DNA of 64,000 bases from positions 167,990-231,989 of the forward strand of contig PXQV01000010.1 in NCBI GenBank assembly GCA_003021175.1. The letters run 5' to 3'. The position numbers and the translations under genes are program-made. The stretch comes from Halobacteriales archaeon QH_7_66_36. Its GTDB lineage: Archaea; Halobacteriota; Halobacteria; Halobacteriales; Haloarculaceae. How positions within the stretch are numbered: position 1 is the first letter of the stretch; each line of letters opens with the position of its first letter. The notes beneath the pieces were generated by a model. That model worked only from the letters and a program-made list of their open reading frames with translations, searched no databases and was not told where the DNA came from. Positions 1-9,728 of the stretch are shown here, one piece after another.

Positions 1-100
1 CGACGGTGAGAACCTCGCCGCTGTCGACGCCGATCGAGACGTCGTCCAACACGGTTTCGTCGCCGTACCCGAGCGAGACGCCGTCCGTCGTGAGCGTCAT
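1..100 (-). CDS. tupC: Tungstate ABC transporter ATP-binding protein, N-terminal part
   Basis: Only the first 33 codons lie in the window; the gene runs off the left edge. The reading begins [15 protein letters not shown] and continues to a beta-strand typical of the start of an ABC ATPase; the Walker motifs lie outside the window. Its ATG overlaps the TGA of the permease gene (ATGA), so it is the third gene of a tupA-tupB-tupC operon. The role, energising tungstate (or molybdate) import, is inferred from the neighbours, which are of the TupA and TupB families. Confidence 0.75.
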   Translation of the reverse strand, partial: MTLTTDGVSLGYGDETVLDDVSIGVDSGEVLTV

Positions 101-804
101 GCCGACCGCTCACCCCGGCCCTTGCTCCGGATCCACGACCCCAGCCAGTTGACCCCGAGAACGAGAACCAACAGGATAGTCCCGAGCACGAGACCGACTT
201 CGTAGCGACCCTGTCTGGCCTCGACCGTAATCGCCGTCGTCAGGGTCCGCGTGTACGACTGCCCGTCGCTGAACACGATGTTGCCGCCGACGATGAGGAT
301 CGACCCGACCTCGCTGATCGCGCGACCGAAGCCGGCGAGGACGGCAGTGACGATGCCGTACCGGGCCTCCTTGATGACGACGATGCCGACGTCGAGGTCG
401 GTGCCGCCCATCGCGAACGCGGCGTCGCGCACGGACTGTTCGACGCTCTCGACCGCCGAGAGGCTGACGCTCATGATCACCGGCGTCGCGAGGACGAACT
501 GCGAGGCGATCATCGCCTGTGGGGTGAAGGCGCGGTCGAACGTTCCGAGCGGGCCGCTGTTCGAGAGCAGCATCAGGACGAGGAGCCCGACGACGACGCT
601 CGGGAACCCCATCCCGGTGTTGATCACTGCCGTCACGATGTGTTTCCCGGGGAAGTCGGTGAAGCCGACGAAGAGCGCGATGGGGAGGCTGAACAGCGTG
701 CTCAGCCCGACGGCGGTGAGACTCACCTCCAATGAGATCAGGATAATGCTGACGACGTACGTCCAGCCGCCGTCCGGGAGCTGCAGCTGAAGCTGAAAGA
801 ACAC
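97..804 (-). CDS. tupB: Tungstate ABC transporter permease
   Basis: 235-residue integral membrane protein with about five to six hydrophobic segments and the binding-protein-dependent permease loop ([16 protein letters not shown]), the EAA-type contact with the ATPase. Length and order (binding protein, permease, ATPase) fit TupB/WtpB-type oxyanion importers. The start is a GTG at 804, two bases after the stop of tupA; a longer open frame upstream lies inside tupA and is a shadow. It probably forms a homodimeric channel with TupA outside and TupC inside. Assignment to tungstate rather than molybdate rests on the TupA family of the partner. Confidence 0.85.
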   Translation of the reverse strand: MFFQLQLQLPDGGWTYVVSIILISLEVSLTAVGLSTLFSLPIALFVGFTDFPGKHIVTAVINTGMGFPSVVVGLLVLMLLSNSGPLGTFDRAFTPQAMIASQFVLATPVIMSVSLSAVESVEQSVRDAAFAMGGTDLDVGIVVIKEARYGIVTAVLAGFGRAISEVGSILIVGGNIVFSDGQSYTRTLTTAITVEARQGRYEVGLVLGTILLVLVLGVNWLGSWIRSKGRGERSA

Positions 805-806
805 CG

Positions 807-1817
807 TTAGTAGTCGGCAGGCATCTCGTTCTCGACCCAGTAACGGAACTGCTTGTCCCGCGTCGAGAGGGCGTTGGCCTGCTGTGTGGAGTACCCCTGC
901 GGGACGAACTGCTCGAAGTTCGGCTCCTCGGAAAGTGCGTTCGGGAAGAACAGCTGTGACCCGTTCGCGGTGTAGCCTTCGATCATCGACTGGCCCTGCG
1001 GGCTGGTGAGAAAGCCGATGTACGCCGTCGCGGCTTGGTAGTTCACGTCGGCGTATTTCGCGGGGTTCACCGCCATCACGCCGTAGGGGTTCTTCAGGAT
1101 GACCGGGCCATCCCTGAGCGGCCCCTGCACGCGGATCGCGAGGTCGATCCTGTCTCGCATCGAGAGGTACGTCCCGCGGTCCGCGAGGGTGTAGGCCCCG
1201 GTCTGGCTGGCCTGTACGAGCGTGTCGCCCATCCCTTTGCCGACCTCGCGGTACCACTCCCCGCTCGGGTCGACGCCGGCCGCCTCCCAGACGACGAGTT
1301 CCTTCTTATTGGTCCCCGAGTCGTCACCGCGAGAGACGAACGTCGACTGCGTCTCTGCGATTTTGACGAACGCGTCGGTCGCGCTCGTCGTGCCGTCGAT
1401 CCCGGCCGGGTCGTCCTCGGGACCGACGACGACGAAGTCGTTGAACATGACGTCGCGGCGATTCACGCCGAATCCGTCCTGCATGAACTGGTCTTCGGCG
1501 TTCCGAGCGTGGACGAGGATGGCGTCCGCGTCGCCGTCACGGGCAGTGCGGAGACTCGCACCCGTGCCCTTGGGGATCGTCTTGACCGTGATGCCGTAGG
1601 TCTCCTCGAACGTCGGATGGATCGCGTCGAGCAGCCCCGTGTCGTACGTGCTGGTGGTGGTTGCGAGGACGAGTTCACCGTCACCGATCTGTCCAGCGCC
1701 CGGCGTCTCGCCCTGATCTTGCCCTTGTCCCGCGGTCTGTCTCTGACTCCGAGAACAACCGGCGAGTCCAGCGAGCGAGCTTACACCGGCTGCGCACAGG
1801 AAGGTCCGGCGTTGCAT
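807..1817 (-). CDS. tupA: Tungstate-binding lipoprotein TupA
   Basis: 336-residue extracellular solute-binding protein. The chosen ATG (1817) gives [21 protein letters not shown], a twin-arginine signal followed by a lipobox-like LAGC, so it is probably exported folded by Tat and lipid-anchored. The mature part begins with the TupA signature [13 protein letters not shown], followed by [21 protein letters not shown] and a [11 protein letters not shown] segment, all typical of the tungstate-specific TupA group and not of ModA or WtpA. Tungstate would supply aldehyde:ferredoxin oxidoreductase-type enzymes. First gene of the operon; a GTAAC-N8-GTTAC palindrome lies 52-69 bp upstream. Confidence 0.88.
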   Translation of the reverse strand: MQRRTFLCAAGVSSLAGLAGCSRSQRQTAGQGQDQGETPGAGQIGDGELVLATTTSTYDTGLLDAIHPTFEETYGITVKTIPKGTGASLRTARDGDADAILVHARNAEDQFMQDGFGVNRRDVMFNDFVVVGPEDDPAGIDGTTSATDAFVKIAETQSTFVSRGDDSGTNKKELVVWEAAGVDPSGEWYREVGKGMGDTLVQASQTGAYTLADRGTYLSMRDRIDLAIRVQGPLRDGPVILKNPYGVMAVNPAKYADVNYQAATAYIGFLTSPQGQSMIEGYTANGSQLFFPNALSEEPNFEQFVPQGYSTQQANALSTRDKQFRYWVENEMPADY

Positions 1818-1868
1818 CGTAGTGGATACAACGATAGCGCAGACCGACAAAAGTGTTCTCATGGTCGA

Positions 1869-1886
1869 GTAACCACTGTCAGTTAC
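1869..1886. promoter_or_regulatory. Palindrome upstream of tupA, possible operator
   Basis: GTAAC-N8-GTTAC, perfect five-base arms, 52 to 69 bp before the tupA ATG. It could be the site of an oxyanion-responsive repressor, but the arms are short and chance occurrence is possible. It is the only ordered signal seen in the otherwise featureless 1818-2211 gap, apart from AT-rich patches near 1919-1935 and 2021-2037 that could be promoter elements. Confidence 0.25.
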
Positions 1887-2211
1887 CGAGCCGTAGCCGC
1901 GAGGAGAGATCGCCGTTCTGAAATACTCCTTACGTGTGGCTATGTGCGGTCTCACGGCGGAGTCGGTCCGAAATTGCCACGCCGTCTGATGAGTTTGCTC
2001 TCCGACGGACCGCCGAAGTGTTAGTATATTCAGTTACGAACGTCGCGTGGCCGGCGGTCGCTTTCGACGCTCAGCGCGTGCCATGGCGGGAGGGCATCAA
2101 CGACTCCGGCAAGTCCGCATCAAGCGTGTCACTGGTCACACGACGGGTTCGACGCCGGGTCGAGTTAAGCTTCTGACGGGGCTTTTTGAGGCCGAGCGAC
2201 GACCGGTTCCC

Positions 2212-2346
2212 ATGGCAGACGCATGGGAGTACGAGACGCTGCGGCCGCCCCGTGGCGCGACAAAGAAGGAGGCGACCGACCCGAAGGCGGCGCTGAACCG
2301 GCTGGGCTCGGACGGCTGGGAGCTGGTCGACACCGTCGACCCGTGA
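2212..2346 (+). CDS. Small DUF4177-like protein
   Basis: 44-residue protein with the pattern WEYETLRPP ... LNRLGSDGWELVDTV, which matches the short DUF4177 family found in many archaea and bacteria (a beta-strand, a helix and the conserved GWELV end). Function of the family is unknown. The ATG at 2212 is preceded by an AT-richer stretch; the long open frame upstream has no coding look. The stop codon overlaps the GTG of the next gene (GTGA), so the two are probably co-transcribed. Confidence 0.7.
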   Translation: MADAWEYETLRPPRGATKKEATDPKAALNRLGSDGWELVDTVDP

Positions 2347-3384
2347 GCGACGGTGGTTCGGCATCGGACGTCGCGGCTTCGGGTGGCTCCGACGACGCGT
2401 CGACCGCGGACACGATGGGCGAGCGGGCCGGAAAGAACCGCTTCAAGCTGTGGCTCCTGCTCGACGCGAATCGGCTGGTCGTCGCCGCCGTCCTCGCGGT
2501 CGCGACCTTCGCGGCACTCGTCACCGTCGGCCAGTCCGGGGCCGTCGACCTCGCGGCCGCGCTCCAGCGCGGCGACACGAAGGCGACGGTGTTCTCGACG
2601 CTCCTCGGGGCCATCATCACCGCCACGACGCTCGTCGTCACATCAGTCAGGTCGTCATCTCGCAGGAGAACGGCCCGCTCGGCGACCAGCACGAGCGGAT
2701 GAGCGACACGCTGGAGGTCCGCGAGTACGCCAGCGAGCTCACCGGCGAGCCGGGTCCTTCCGACCCCGCGGCGTTCCTCGGCGCGCTCGTCGATGAGACC
2801 GACCGCCGGGCACGGGCACTACAGGCGGCGGCCGAGGAGAGCGACGCCGCGTTCCGAGGGTCGGTCGCCGCGTTCGTCGACGGCGTCACCGACAACGCAG
2901 ACGCGGTAAACGACCGTCTCGCCGGCGCGCAGTTCGGGAACTTCGATGTGCTGTCGGCCGCACTGGACTTCAACTACGGGGCGAAGATAATCGAAGTCGA
3001 ACAGCTGGCGACTACACAGCTGCAATCGACGACGAGACCGACCGACTGCTCTCCGATCTTCGTACCGTGCTCTCGCTGTTCGGGCCCGTCCGCGAACACG
3101 TCAAAACCCTCTACTTCCAGTGGGCGCTGGTCGACCTTTCGCAACTCATCCTCTATGCAGCGGTGCCCGCGCTCGTCGTCGCCGGCGGGATGCTGGCGTT
3201 CTTGGGGAGCGCGCCGATTCCGGGGACGACGCTCGGTGTCGCGAACGTGCTGTGGGTCGTCGCCGCCGGTTTCACCGTCTGCGTCTTTCCGTTTCTCCTG
3301 CTCGTCTCGTACGTCACCCGCATCGTAACGGTGGCGAAATGGACGCTCGCCATCGGCCCGCTCGTGCTCCGCGACTCCAACTAA
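2343..3384 (+). pseudogene. Frameshifted membrane protein gene
   Basis: A protein of about 347 residues can be read only by changing frame twice. Frame 1 (from GTG 2343) has two hydrophobic segments around NRLVVAAVLAVATFAALVTV and LLGAIITATTLVVT. Near 2641 one base (C) is missing and the reading continues as ISQVVISQENGPLGDQHERM with a soluble helical section. Near 3008 one G is missing and the reading continues as GDYTAAIDDETDRLLSDLRT, ending with three membrane segments and LVLRDSN. Both losses sit in short runs of the same base, so either a decaying gene or sequencing errors. The family looks like a conserved haloarchaeal membrane protein of unknown function, with two N-terminal and three C-terminal membrane segments flanking a soluble domain. 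Confidence 0.75.
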
Positions 3385-3438
3385 CGAGCCGCCTCCGAAC
3401 CCGTCCACGATCCCGGGATTTGTTATCGCAGCATACAG

Positions 3439-3444
3439 TTTATA
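3439..3444 (+). promoter_or_regulatory. TATA box of kynU
   Basis: TTTATA in an AT-rich patch about 47 bp before the kynU ATG, the only such patch in the spacer after the broken membrane-protein gene. This would give a transcript with a leader of about 20 nt. Confidence 0.45.
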
Positions 3445-3488
3445 GCCAAACCCGAAAGAACCCTGACCCTACCGGCCGTGGAGAGAGT

Positions 3489-4838
3489 ATGGAGCCACCG
3501 CGCGTCGCCGAATCGCCCACCGAGACCCGCGAGCGAGCCCGTGCGGCCGACGCTCGCGACCCGCTCGCGTCGTTCGCTGACCGCTTCGACGCCCCCGGCA
3601 CGTACATGGATGGCAACTCGCTCGGCCCGCTCTCCGAGGACAGCGAGGCCGCGCTGGACCGCGTCGTCGAAGAGTGGCGCGACCACGCCGTCGAGGGGTG
3701 GACCGAGGGCGACCCGGACTGGTTCCACTACGGCGAGCGGCTCGGCGCAAAGGTCAGTCCGCTGGTCGGCGCCCGCGAGGCGGAGGTCGCCGTCTGCGGC
3801 TCCACGACGGCCAACATCCACACACTGGTGGGGACGTTCTACGACGAGGCGAACGGAGGCGCGGACGTGTCCGCGGGAGATGCGAACAGTGTGAGCGGTG
3901 CGGCGACGGCCGACGACCCCGGCAGCATCCTCGTCAACGACCTCGATTTCCCGACCGACCACTACGCGATCCGCGCACAGCTCCGGCAACGCGGGCTTAA
4001 CCCGGACGACCACCTGACGGTCGTCGAATCGCGGGACGGACGGACGATAGCACGCGAAGATGTCGAGCGTGCCCTCCGCGAGGAGAACGTGGACCTGCTG
4101 TTCTTCCCCGCCGTGCTCTACCGCTCGGGGCAGCTGTTCGACATCGAGGCGCTCACCGACCTCGCACACGAGCACGGGGCGCTCGCGGGGTTCGACCTCG
4201 CCCACTCCGTCGGCGTCGTGCCCCACGACCTCCACAGCGCGGGCGTCGACTTCGCCGTCTGGTGTCACTACAAGTATCTCAACGCCGGACCGGGCGCGGT
4301 CGCGGGGCTGTACTGTCACGAGGACCACTTCGGGATACGGCCCGCGCTGGCCGGCTGGTGGGGCCACGAGAAGGAGACGCAGTTCGAGATGCGCCGGACG
4401 TTCACCCCCGCAGAGAGCGCCGGCGCGTTCCAGATCGGTACCGTGCCCGTCCTCGCGGCCGCGCCGCTGGACGGCGCGCTCGACGTGACCCGCGAGGCCG
4501 GCATCGACGCGATACGGGCCAAGAGCGTCGCGCTCACCGACTATCTCGTCGCGCTCGTCGACCGTCTGCCCGACGCGTTCGCGGTCGGATCGCCGCGCGA
4601 TTCCGACCGGCGCGGCGGCCACGTCGCCGTCGAACACCCGGAGGCGTACCGACTGACGCAGGCGCTGAAGGACCGCGACGTGGTCGTCGACTTCCGGCCG
4701 CCGAACGTGGTTCGCGTCGCGCCCGCACCGCTGTACACCGGCTTCGAGGACGTGTTCGACGTGGCCGAGACGCTCCGCGCGCTCCACGAATCGGGCGCGT
4801 ACGAGGAGCACGAACCGCGCTCCGGCGGCGTGACCTGA
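3489..4838 (+). CDS. kynU: Kynureninase
   Basis: 449-residue PLP enzyme of aminotransferase fold type I. It would cleave L-kynurenine to anthranilate and alanine (tryptophan breakdown). The kynureninase signature WCHYKYLNAGPG surrounds the Schiff-base lysine at about residue 262; YMDGNSLGPLS near residue 39, FDLAHSVG before the lysine and GWWGHE after it are also typical of the family. Length is normal for KynU. No tryptophan 2,3-dioxygenase or kynurenine formamidase is in the window, so the upstream pathway must be elsewhere or the enzyme acts alone. A DJ-1-type gene follows 45 bp downstream on the same strand. Confidence 0.9.
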   Translation: MEPPRVAESPTETRERARAADARDPLASFADRFDAPGTYMDGNSLGPLSEDSEAALDRVVEEWRDHAVEGWTEGDPDWFHYGERLGAKVSPLVGAREAEVAVCGSTTANIHTLVGTFYDEANGGADVSAGDANSVSGAATADDPGSILVNDLDFPTDHYAIRAQLRQRGLNPDDHLTVVESRDGRTIAREDVERALREENVDLLFFPAVLYRSGQLFDIEALTDLAHEHGALAGFDLAHSVGVVPHDLHSAGVDFAVWCHYKYLNAGPGAVAGLYCHEDHFGIRPALAGWWGHEKETQFEMRRTFTPAESAGAFQIGTVPVLAAAPLDGALDVTREAGIDAIRAKSVALTDYLVALVDRLPDAFAVGSPRDSDRRGGHVAVEHPEAYRLTQALKDRDVVVDFRPPNVVRVAPAPLYTGFEDVFDVAETLRALHESGAYEEHEPRSGGVT

Positions 4839-4883
4839 GGGCCGGACCCGAAGGCTCAATCGCACGCCGGCTGAGACCTCGGT

Positions 4884-5486
4884 GTGGAAATCGAGATCCC
4901 ATGTTACGACGGCTTCGACGAACTGGACGCCATCGGTCCCTACGAGGTGTTGGCGAACGGGTTCAAAGACGGCGACCGCGACGGACGCGTCCGCATGGTG
5001 ACCCGCGACGGCCGCGAGGAGGTGACCGCGAGCCACGGACTCCGGGTGGGCGCGGACGGTCGCCTCGGCGACAGCGACCCGGATCTGGTCGTCGTCCCCG
5101 GCGGCGGGTGGGCCGACCGGTCGCCTGCGGGTACGCGCGCCGAGTACGACGACGGTCGGATTCCGGCCCGCCTCGCCGACCTCCACAGCGCGGGGACGAC
5201 CATCGCGTCGGTCTGCACCGGGGGGATGCTCGTCGCGAAGGCGGGTCTCTTCGACGGGGTGAAGGCCGTCACCCACGCCAGCGCGCTCGACGACCTCGCT
5301 GCCGACGGCGCAGACGTACAGGACGCTCGCGTGGTTGACGCCGGCGACCTGCTGTCGGCGGGCGGCGTCACCGCCGGTCTCGATCTGGCCTTTCACCTCC
5401 TCGACCGCGAGTTCGGGGACGGCGTGGCCGAGCGCGTCGCCGAGCGGATGGAGTACGAGCCGAGCGGGGACATACTCGTCGCCTGA
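4884..5486 (+). CDS. DJ-1/PfpI family protein
   Basis: 200-residue glutamine-amidotransferase-like protein. The nucleophile elbow SVCTGG carries Cys111, and DLVVVPGGG near residue 70 is the usual oxyanion strand. Domain order fits the DJ-1/PfpI superfamily, whose members include isonitrile hydratase-like, chaperone and deglycase-like proteins. The start codon is GTG. It may be co-transcribed with kynU. The precise reaction cannot be told from sequence. Confidence 0.8.
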   Translation: MEIEIPCYDGFDELDAIGPYEVLANGFKDGDRDGRVRMVTRDGREEVTASHGLRVGADGRLGDSDPDLVVVPGGGWADRSPAGTRAEYDDGRIPARLADLHSAGTTIASVCTGGMLVAKAGLFDGVKAVTHASALDDLAADGADVQDARVVDAGDLLSAGGVTAGLDLAFHLLDREFGDGVAERVAERMEYEPSGDILVA

Positions 5487-5660
5487 CGGACGCTCGTGGC
5501 TGTTTTCGTTGGGTTTCTGTGTACAGGCGATAATGCTTGATTCGCGTCGGTAAATCGTATGTTGCGATACCAAATCTCTGCCGCGTCGTCTTGGCGGTCC
5601 CCCACCTTCCGTGCCGAGGGTGAACGAGAGGTTTTAGCCGCGCCGGCGGTAGCCTCGGGT

Positions 5661-6395
5661 ATGCGCATCGAGAACAGTTTCATCCCCGTGCACGGGGTCG
5701 GGGAGAAGACCGAGCGCGCGCTCTGGCGCGAGGGGGTGACCCACTGGGACGCGTTCGACCCCGCACACGTCGGCGCGAAGACGGGCAAGCGGGTCGCCTC
5801 GTTCATCGACGAGGCGCGCGACCGACTCGACGCGGGCGACGCGCACTTCTTCGGCGAGCGGTTCCCGAACCGGGAGCTGTGGCGCTGTTACGAGAACTTC
5901 CGGTCCGACACCGTCTTCTTCGACATCGAGACGACCGGGCTCTCCAAGACACACGACGACGTGACCACCGTCTCCTTCCACCGGGGCGGCGACACGACGA
6001 CGCTTGTGCGCGGTGACGACCTCACCCGGGAGAATCTCCGGCGGGAACTCGACGGCTCGCTGCTCGTCACGTTCAACGGGAGTTCCTTCGACGTGCCGTT
6101 CCTCGAACGGTCGTTCGGCCTCGACATCGACACGCCACACCTCGACGCGATGCACGCCGCGAGACGCGTCGGACTCTCGGGCGGGCTGAAGGCGGTCGAA
6201 CGGCAGGTCGGCGTCGAGCGCGACCGCCCAGACATCTCCGGCCGGGACGCGGTTCGGCTCTGGCACGAACACGAGCGGGGCGTCGACGGCGCGCTCGACA
6301 CGCTCGTCTCGTACAACCGGGAGGACGCCGTCCACCTGCGCGATCTGATGGACACCGTGACCGAGCGCCTCCACGCGGAGACGTTCGTCGAATGA
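5661..6395 (+). CDS. RNase H-like DEDD exonuclease (YprB-type)
   Basis: 244-residue protein. The first 60 residues contain a helix-hairpin-helix-like stretch (VHGVGEKTERALWREG). The exonuclease part has FFDIETTGL (Asp88 and Glu90), then SFDVPFLER and the final acidic site YNREDAVHL (Asp222), which together form a DEDD metal site. This matches the YprB ribonuclease H-like family. It probably trims nucleic acid ends in the cytoplasm; substrate unknown. The ATG at 5661 starts directly at the conserved N-terminus. The stop overlaps the start of the lipoate ligase gene (ATGA). Confidence 0.8.
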   Translation: MRIENSFIPVHGVGEKTERALWREGVTHWDAFDPAHVGAKTGKRVASFIDEARDRLDAGDAHFFGERFPNRELWRCYENFRSDTVFFDIETTGLSKTHDDVTTVSFHRGGDTTTLVRGDDLTRENLRRELDGSLLVTFNGSSFDVPFLERSFGLDIDTPHLDAMHAARRVGLSGGLKAVERQVGVERDRPDISGRDAVRLWHEHERGVDGALDTLVSYNREDAVHLRDLMDTVTERLHAETFVE

Positions 6396-7198
6396 CCGAC
6401 CGCGAGTGGCGGCTGATCCGCGAACAGACGCTCCCCGGTCCGGAGGCGATGGCGTACGACGAGGCGGCGGCTCGAACCGCCGCCGAGGGTGGGCCGCGCA
6501 CCGTCCGGCTCTACCGCTGGCGGCCGAGCACGCTCTCGTTGGGCTACCGGCAGGCCACGGACAGCGTCGACTGGGACGCCTGCGAGCGGGCGGGCGTCGA
6601 CGTGGTCCGGCGGAACACGGGCGGCGGCGGCATCTACCACGACACCGACGGCGACATCTCCTACTCCATCATCGCGCCCGCCGACGAGGTGCCGGGTGAC
6701 CTCCTCGAAACGTACGAGCAGTTCTGTGAGCCGCTGTTCGACGCCTTCGAGACGCTCGGCGTCGACGCCCGCTTCGTCGGCGCGGAGCAGGCGGCGATCC
6801 ACGAGCCGGCGTGTTATCTCCGCGCGCTCCACCCCGCCCACGACATCGTCGCCGGTGACGGGCGCAAGCTCTCGGGCAACGCCCAGTACCGCCAGCAGGA
6901 CGCCGTCATCCAGCACGGCTCCATCACCTTCCGCGCGGAGCCGGAGCGACACGTCGACTGCTTCGCGGGCGAGGTGACGCCCGCCGACTTCGCGGAGCGC
7001 GTGACGGGCCTCCACGAGCAGAACCCCGACCTGACGCGCCGCGAGGTCGTTGCGACGCTGGAAGAGGCGCTGGCCGACTGGGCCGGCGCGACGGAGGGTG
7101 AGTGGACCGACGCGGAGCGAGAGTTCGCGGAGCGGCGGGCCGACGAAAAGTACCGCAGCGAGGCGTGGAACCGCGACCGCGAGGACCCGACCGCGTAA
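6392..7198 (+). CDS. Lipoate-protein ligase A family protein
   Basis: 268-residue member of the biotin/lipoate A/B ligase family. Characteristic motifs are LYRWRPSTLSLGYRQ, the RRNTGGGGIYHD ligand loop and RKLSGNAQYRQQ with the lysine that contacts the lipoyl-adenylate, followed by VIQHGSI. It would attach lipoate, or transfer octanoate, to the E2/GcvH carriers. The ATG overlaps the stop of the exonuclease gene. A separate C-terminal accessory domain typical of bacterial LplA is not obvious beyond the last 60 residues. Confidence 0.85.
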   Translation: MTDREWRLIREQTLPGPEAMAYDEAAARTAAEGGPRTVRLYRWRPSTLSLGYRQATDSVDWDACERAGVDVVRRNTGGGGIYHDTDGDISYSIIAPADEVPGDLLETYEQFCEPLFDAFETLGVDARFVGAEQAAIHEPACYLRALHPAHDIVAGDGRKLSGNAQYRQQDAVIQHGSITFRAEPERHVDCFAGEVTPADFAERVTGLHEQNPDLTRREVVATLEEALADWAGATEGEWTDAEREFAERRADEKYRSEAWNRDREDPTA

Positions 7199-7233
7199 TC
7201 GGGCTCGCATCAGCGAGCGGAACCGTGCGTGGA

Positions 7234-8106
7234 TCAGCCGAACTTGCCGGTGATGTAGTCCTCGACGCGGTCGGAGTCGGGATCCTGGAAGACCCGGTCG
7301 GTGTCGCCGAACTCGACGAGTTCGCCGCCGGTGAGGAAGACGGCCGTCTTGTCGGAGATCCGGGCCGCCTGCTGCATGTTGTGGGTGACGATGACGACGG
7401 TGTACTCCGTCGCGAGCTCGTCGATGAGGTCCTCGATCTTCGAGGTAGCGATGGGGTCGAGCGCGCTCGCCGGCTCGTCCATCAGGATCACCTCCGGGTC
7501 GACGGCGATGGCGCGGGCGATACAGAGCCGCTGTTGTTGGCCGCCCGAGAGGTCGAGCCCGGACTTGTCGAGTTGGTCGCTCACCTCGTCCCAGAGTGCG
7601 GCCCGCCGGAGCGCCTGCTCGACGGCCTCGTCCATGTTCTCGTCCATCCCTTGGATCCGCCGGCCGTAGGCGACGTTGTCGTAGATGCTCTTGGGGAACG
7701 GGTTCGGCTCCTGAAACACCATGCCGACGCGGCGACGGAGCGCGACGGGGTCGACGTCGTCGTCGTACACGTCCTTGCCGCGCAGGCGGAGTTCACCCTC
7801 GAACCGGGCGATGTCGATGAGGTCGTTCATGCGGTTGATACACCGCAGGAACGTCGACTTGCCACACCCCGACGGGCCGATCATGGCGGTGACCTTCCCC
7901 TCGGGGATCGACAGCGAGACGTCGTTCAGGGCCTGAACGTCGTCGTAGTAGAAGTCAACGTTCCGCGCCTCGATCATCGTCCGGGACGAGTCAGTCGCTG
8001 CCGCCGATCCCTCGTCGAGACCTGCGGTCACGTCCGTCGTGATGAGCCGCTCGTCGGTTCCGGGATTCGATTCGCCGTCGGCCATGGTGTCCTCGTTTCG
8101 CGCCAT
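7234..8106 (-). CDS. pstB: Phosphate ABC transporter ATP-binding protein
   Basis: 290-residue ABC ATPase. Walker [10 protein letters not shown] is at residues 77-85, the signature LSGGQQQRL follows in the middle, and Walker B is [12 protein letters not shown]. The run [20 protein letters not shown] is diagnostic of PstB. An extra acidic tail of about 40 residues precedes the conserved domain. Last gene of pstSCAB, with its ATG overlapping the pstA stop by one base. No phoU follows; the next gene is the convergent lipoate ligase gene. Confidence 0.95.
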   Translation of the reverse strand: MARNEDTMADGESNPGTDERLITTDVTAGLDEGSAAATDSSRTMIEARNVDFYYDDVQALNDVSLSIPEGKVTAMIGPSGCGKSTFLRCINRMNDLIDIARFEGELRLRGKDVYDDDVDPVALRRRVGMVFQEPNPFPKSIYDNVAYGRRIQGMDENMDEAVEQALRRAALWDEVSDQLDKSGLDLSGGQQQRLCIARAIAVDPEVILMDEPASALDPIATSKIEDLIDELATEYTVVIVTHNMQQAARISDKTAVFLTGGELVEFGDTDRVFQDPDSDRVEDYITGKFG

Positions 8107-9728
8107 CAGTAATCACCTCGTTCGAACTCGTTTCGCAGCAGGATCGCGACGGAGTTCATCGTCAACAGGACGATGAGCAGCGTCACCACGCCCGCGGCGA
8201 CGACGCCGTGCTGGAACGCCTCGCTCGGATACGACGACCACGTGAACACCTGCATCGGCATCGCGGTCATCTTCCCGAACAGCCCGCTTGGGGGACTGAA
8301 CTTCGTCGTCGCCACGCCGATCATGATGAGCGGCGCGGTTTCGCCTATCGCCCGCCCCAGTGCGAGTATCGTCCCCGTCAGGATACCGGGGATAGCTCGC
8401 GGCATGATGACGTTCTTGATCGTCTGCCACCGCGTCGCGCCCATCCCGTAGGAGGCCTCGCGGAGCGAATCGGGCACCGACCGGATCGCCTCCCGCGCCG
8501 AGATGATGACGATGGGCAAGATCAGAAGCGAGAGCGTGAACGCCGCCGTGATGACCGTCCCGAACCCGAACTGGAGCGTGTTGGCGAACACGGCCAACCC
8601 GAGGATACCGTACACGACAGACGGGACGCCGGCGAGATTCGAGATGTTGATCCGGATGAGCTGTGTCACGGCCCCCGCCGGCCCACTGGACGGGGCGTAC
8701 TCCTCCAGATACAACGCCGCCCCCACCCCGAGCACGAGCGTCAACAGCGCCACCAGCACGATCATGAATATCGAGCCGATGATCGCCGGATACAGTCCGG
8801 CCTGCTCGGCCGTCTGGGAGGGGGCCGAGGTCACGTACTGCCAGTCGAACCACGGCGACGGGCCGGTGATGCCGAGCAGGTCGGGGACGACGGCGAGGAG
8901 TCCGACGCCGAGCGCGAACGCGAGCGGTCCCACGACCCCGACCCGCCGACCGGGCGCGGCGAGGTTCCTGCCCGCGACGATGCTGAACGGGACGACGAGC
9001 GTCGGGAAGAACAGGAGCCACACCGAGCGTGACAGCACGGCCACCGTGTCGACCGCCGGGACCGCGAGTATCGGGACGACGAGCGTCGCGAGCGCGACGT
9101 AGTTCCCGTTCGGGCCGTCGAGATACCCGTCGACGACGTGCCGGGCGACGAGCGCCGTCGGGGCGATGACCGACAGGTAGTAGACGCCCGGGCCGCCGAG
9201 GACCCCGCCGATCCGTGACAGCGGACCGAGCAGGACCGTCCCGGCCACCGGGCCGGCGACGAGCACGCCGAGGACGGCGAGTCCCGTCCACGACGCCTCG
9301 ACGCGTCGGCCGTACAGGTACAGCGCCCCGAGCGGGACGCCCACCGCGAGGAAGTAGGCGAACCACAGTCCCGAACCGGCGATGACCTCGAGGACGACAA
9401 CCAGCGCGAAGCCGCTCAGGACCCCTCCCGTCGCCGTCGCAGCGAGTTCGAGGGCCGTCCGGCCGGCGAGCGGGTTCCGGCGGGCGTACAGGAGGAACCC
9501 GGCGACCGGCAGCACGACGGTGACGACCATCGTCGCGTACCACGCCGATTCGGCCGTTTCGAGCCCGAACGCGTCCCAGAACACGTAGCCGAGCAGGACG
9601 GCGAGCGAGAGGATACCGAACAGCGACGCGGCGAAGGTGACGTACTGGAAGACGACCCCTCTGAGCCGACTCACCCCGCCGAACGCCGCCGTTCCGTCTG
9701 TCCCCTGTCGCTCGGTTCCCGTCGCCAT
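8106..9728 (-). CDS. pstA: Phosphate ABC transporter permease PstA with long N-terminal membrane extension
   Basis: 540 residues, nearly twice the usual 280-300. The C-terminal half is a normal PstA permease ([47 protein letters not shown]). The N-terminal 260 residues form about eight further hydrophobic helices with no recognised domain. Such extended PstA proteins are usual in haloarchaea. Start overlaps the pstC stop by one base, so the genes are translationally coupled. Confidence 0.92.
   Translation of the reverse strand: MATGTERQGTDGTAAFGGVSRLRGVVFQYVTFAASLFGILSLAVLLGYVFWDAFGLETAESAWYATMVVTVVLPVAGFLLYARRNPLAGRTALELAATATGGVLSGFALVVVLEVIAGSGLWFAYFLAVGVPLGALYLYGRRVEASWTGLAVLGVLVAGPVAGTVLLGPLSRIGGVLGGPGVYYLSVIAPTALVARHVVDGYLDGPNGNYVALATLVVPILAVPAVDTVAVLSRSVWLLFFPTLVVPFSIVAGRNLAAPGRRVGVVGPLAFALGVGLLAVVPDLLGITGPSPWFDWQYVTSAPSQTAEQAGLYPAIIGSIFMIVLVALLTLVLGVGAALYLEEYAPSSGPAGAVTQLIRINISNLAGVPSVVYGILGLAVFANTLQFGFGTVITAAFTLSLLILPIVIISAREAIRSVPDSLREASYGMGATRWQTIKNVIMPRAIPGILTGTILALGRAIGETAPLIMIGVATTKFSPPSGLFGKMTAMPMQVFTWSSYPSEAFQHGVVAAGVVTLLIVLLTMNSVAILLRNEFERGDY

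Noticed and set aside
1934..2176. 80-codon plus-strand frame in the tupA upstream gap
   Set aside because: Composition is Arg/Ser-rich, no family likeness, and no promoter at the right distance.
3423..5573. 716-codon open frame on the minus strand
   Set aside because: It lies fully antisense to kynU and the DJ-1 gene, has Arg/Val-rich composition unlike haloarchaeal proteins, and shows no motif. GC-rich coding DNA produces such shadows.
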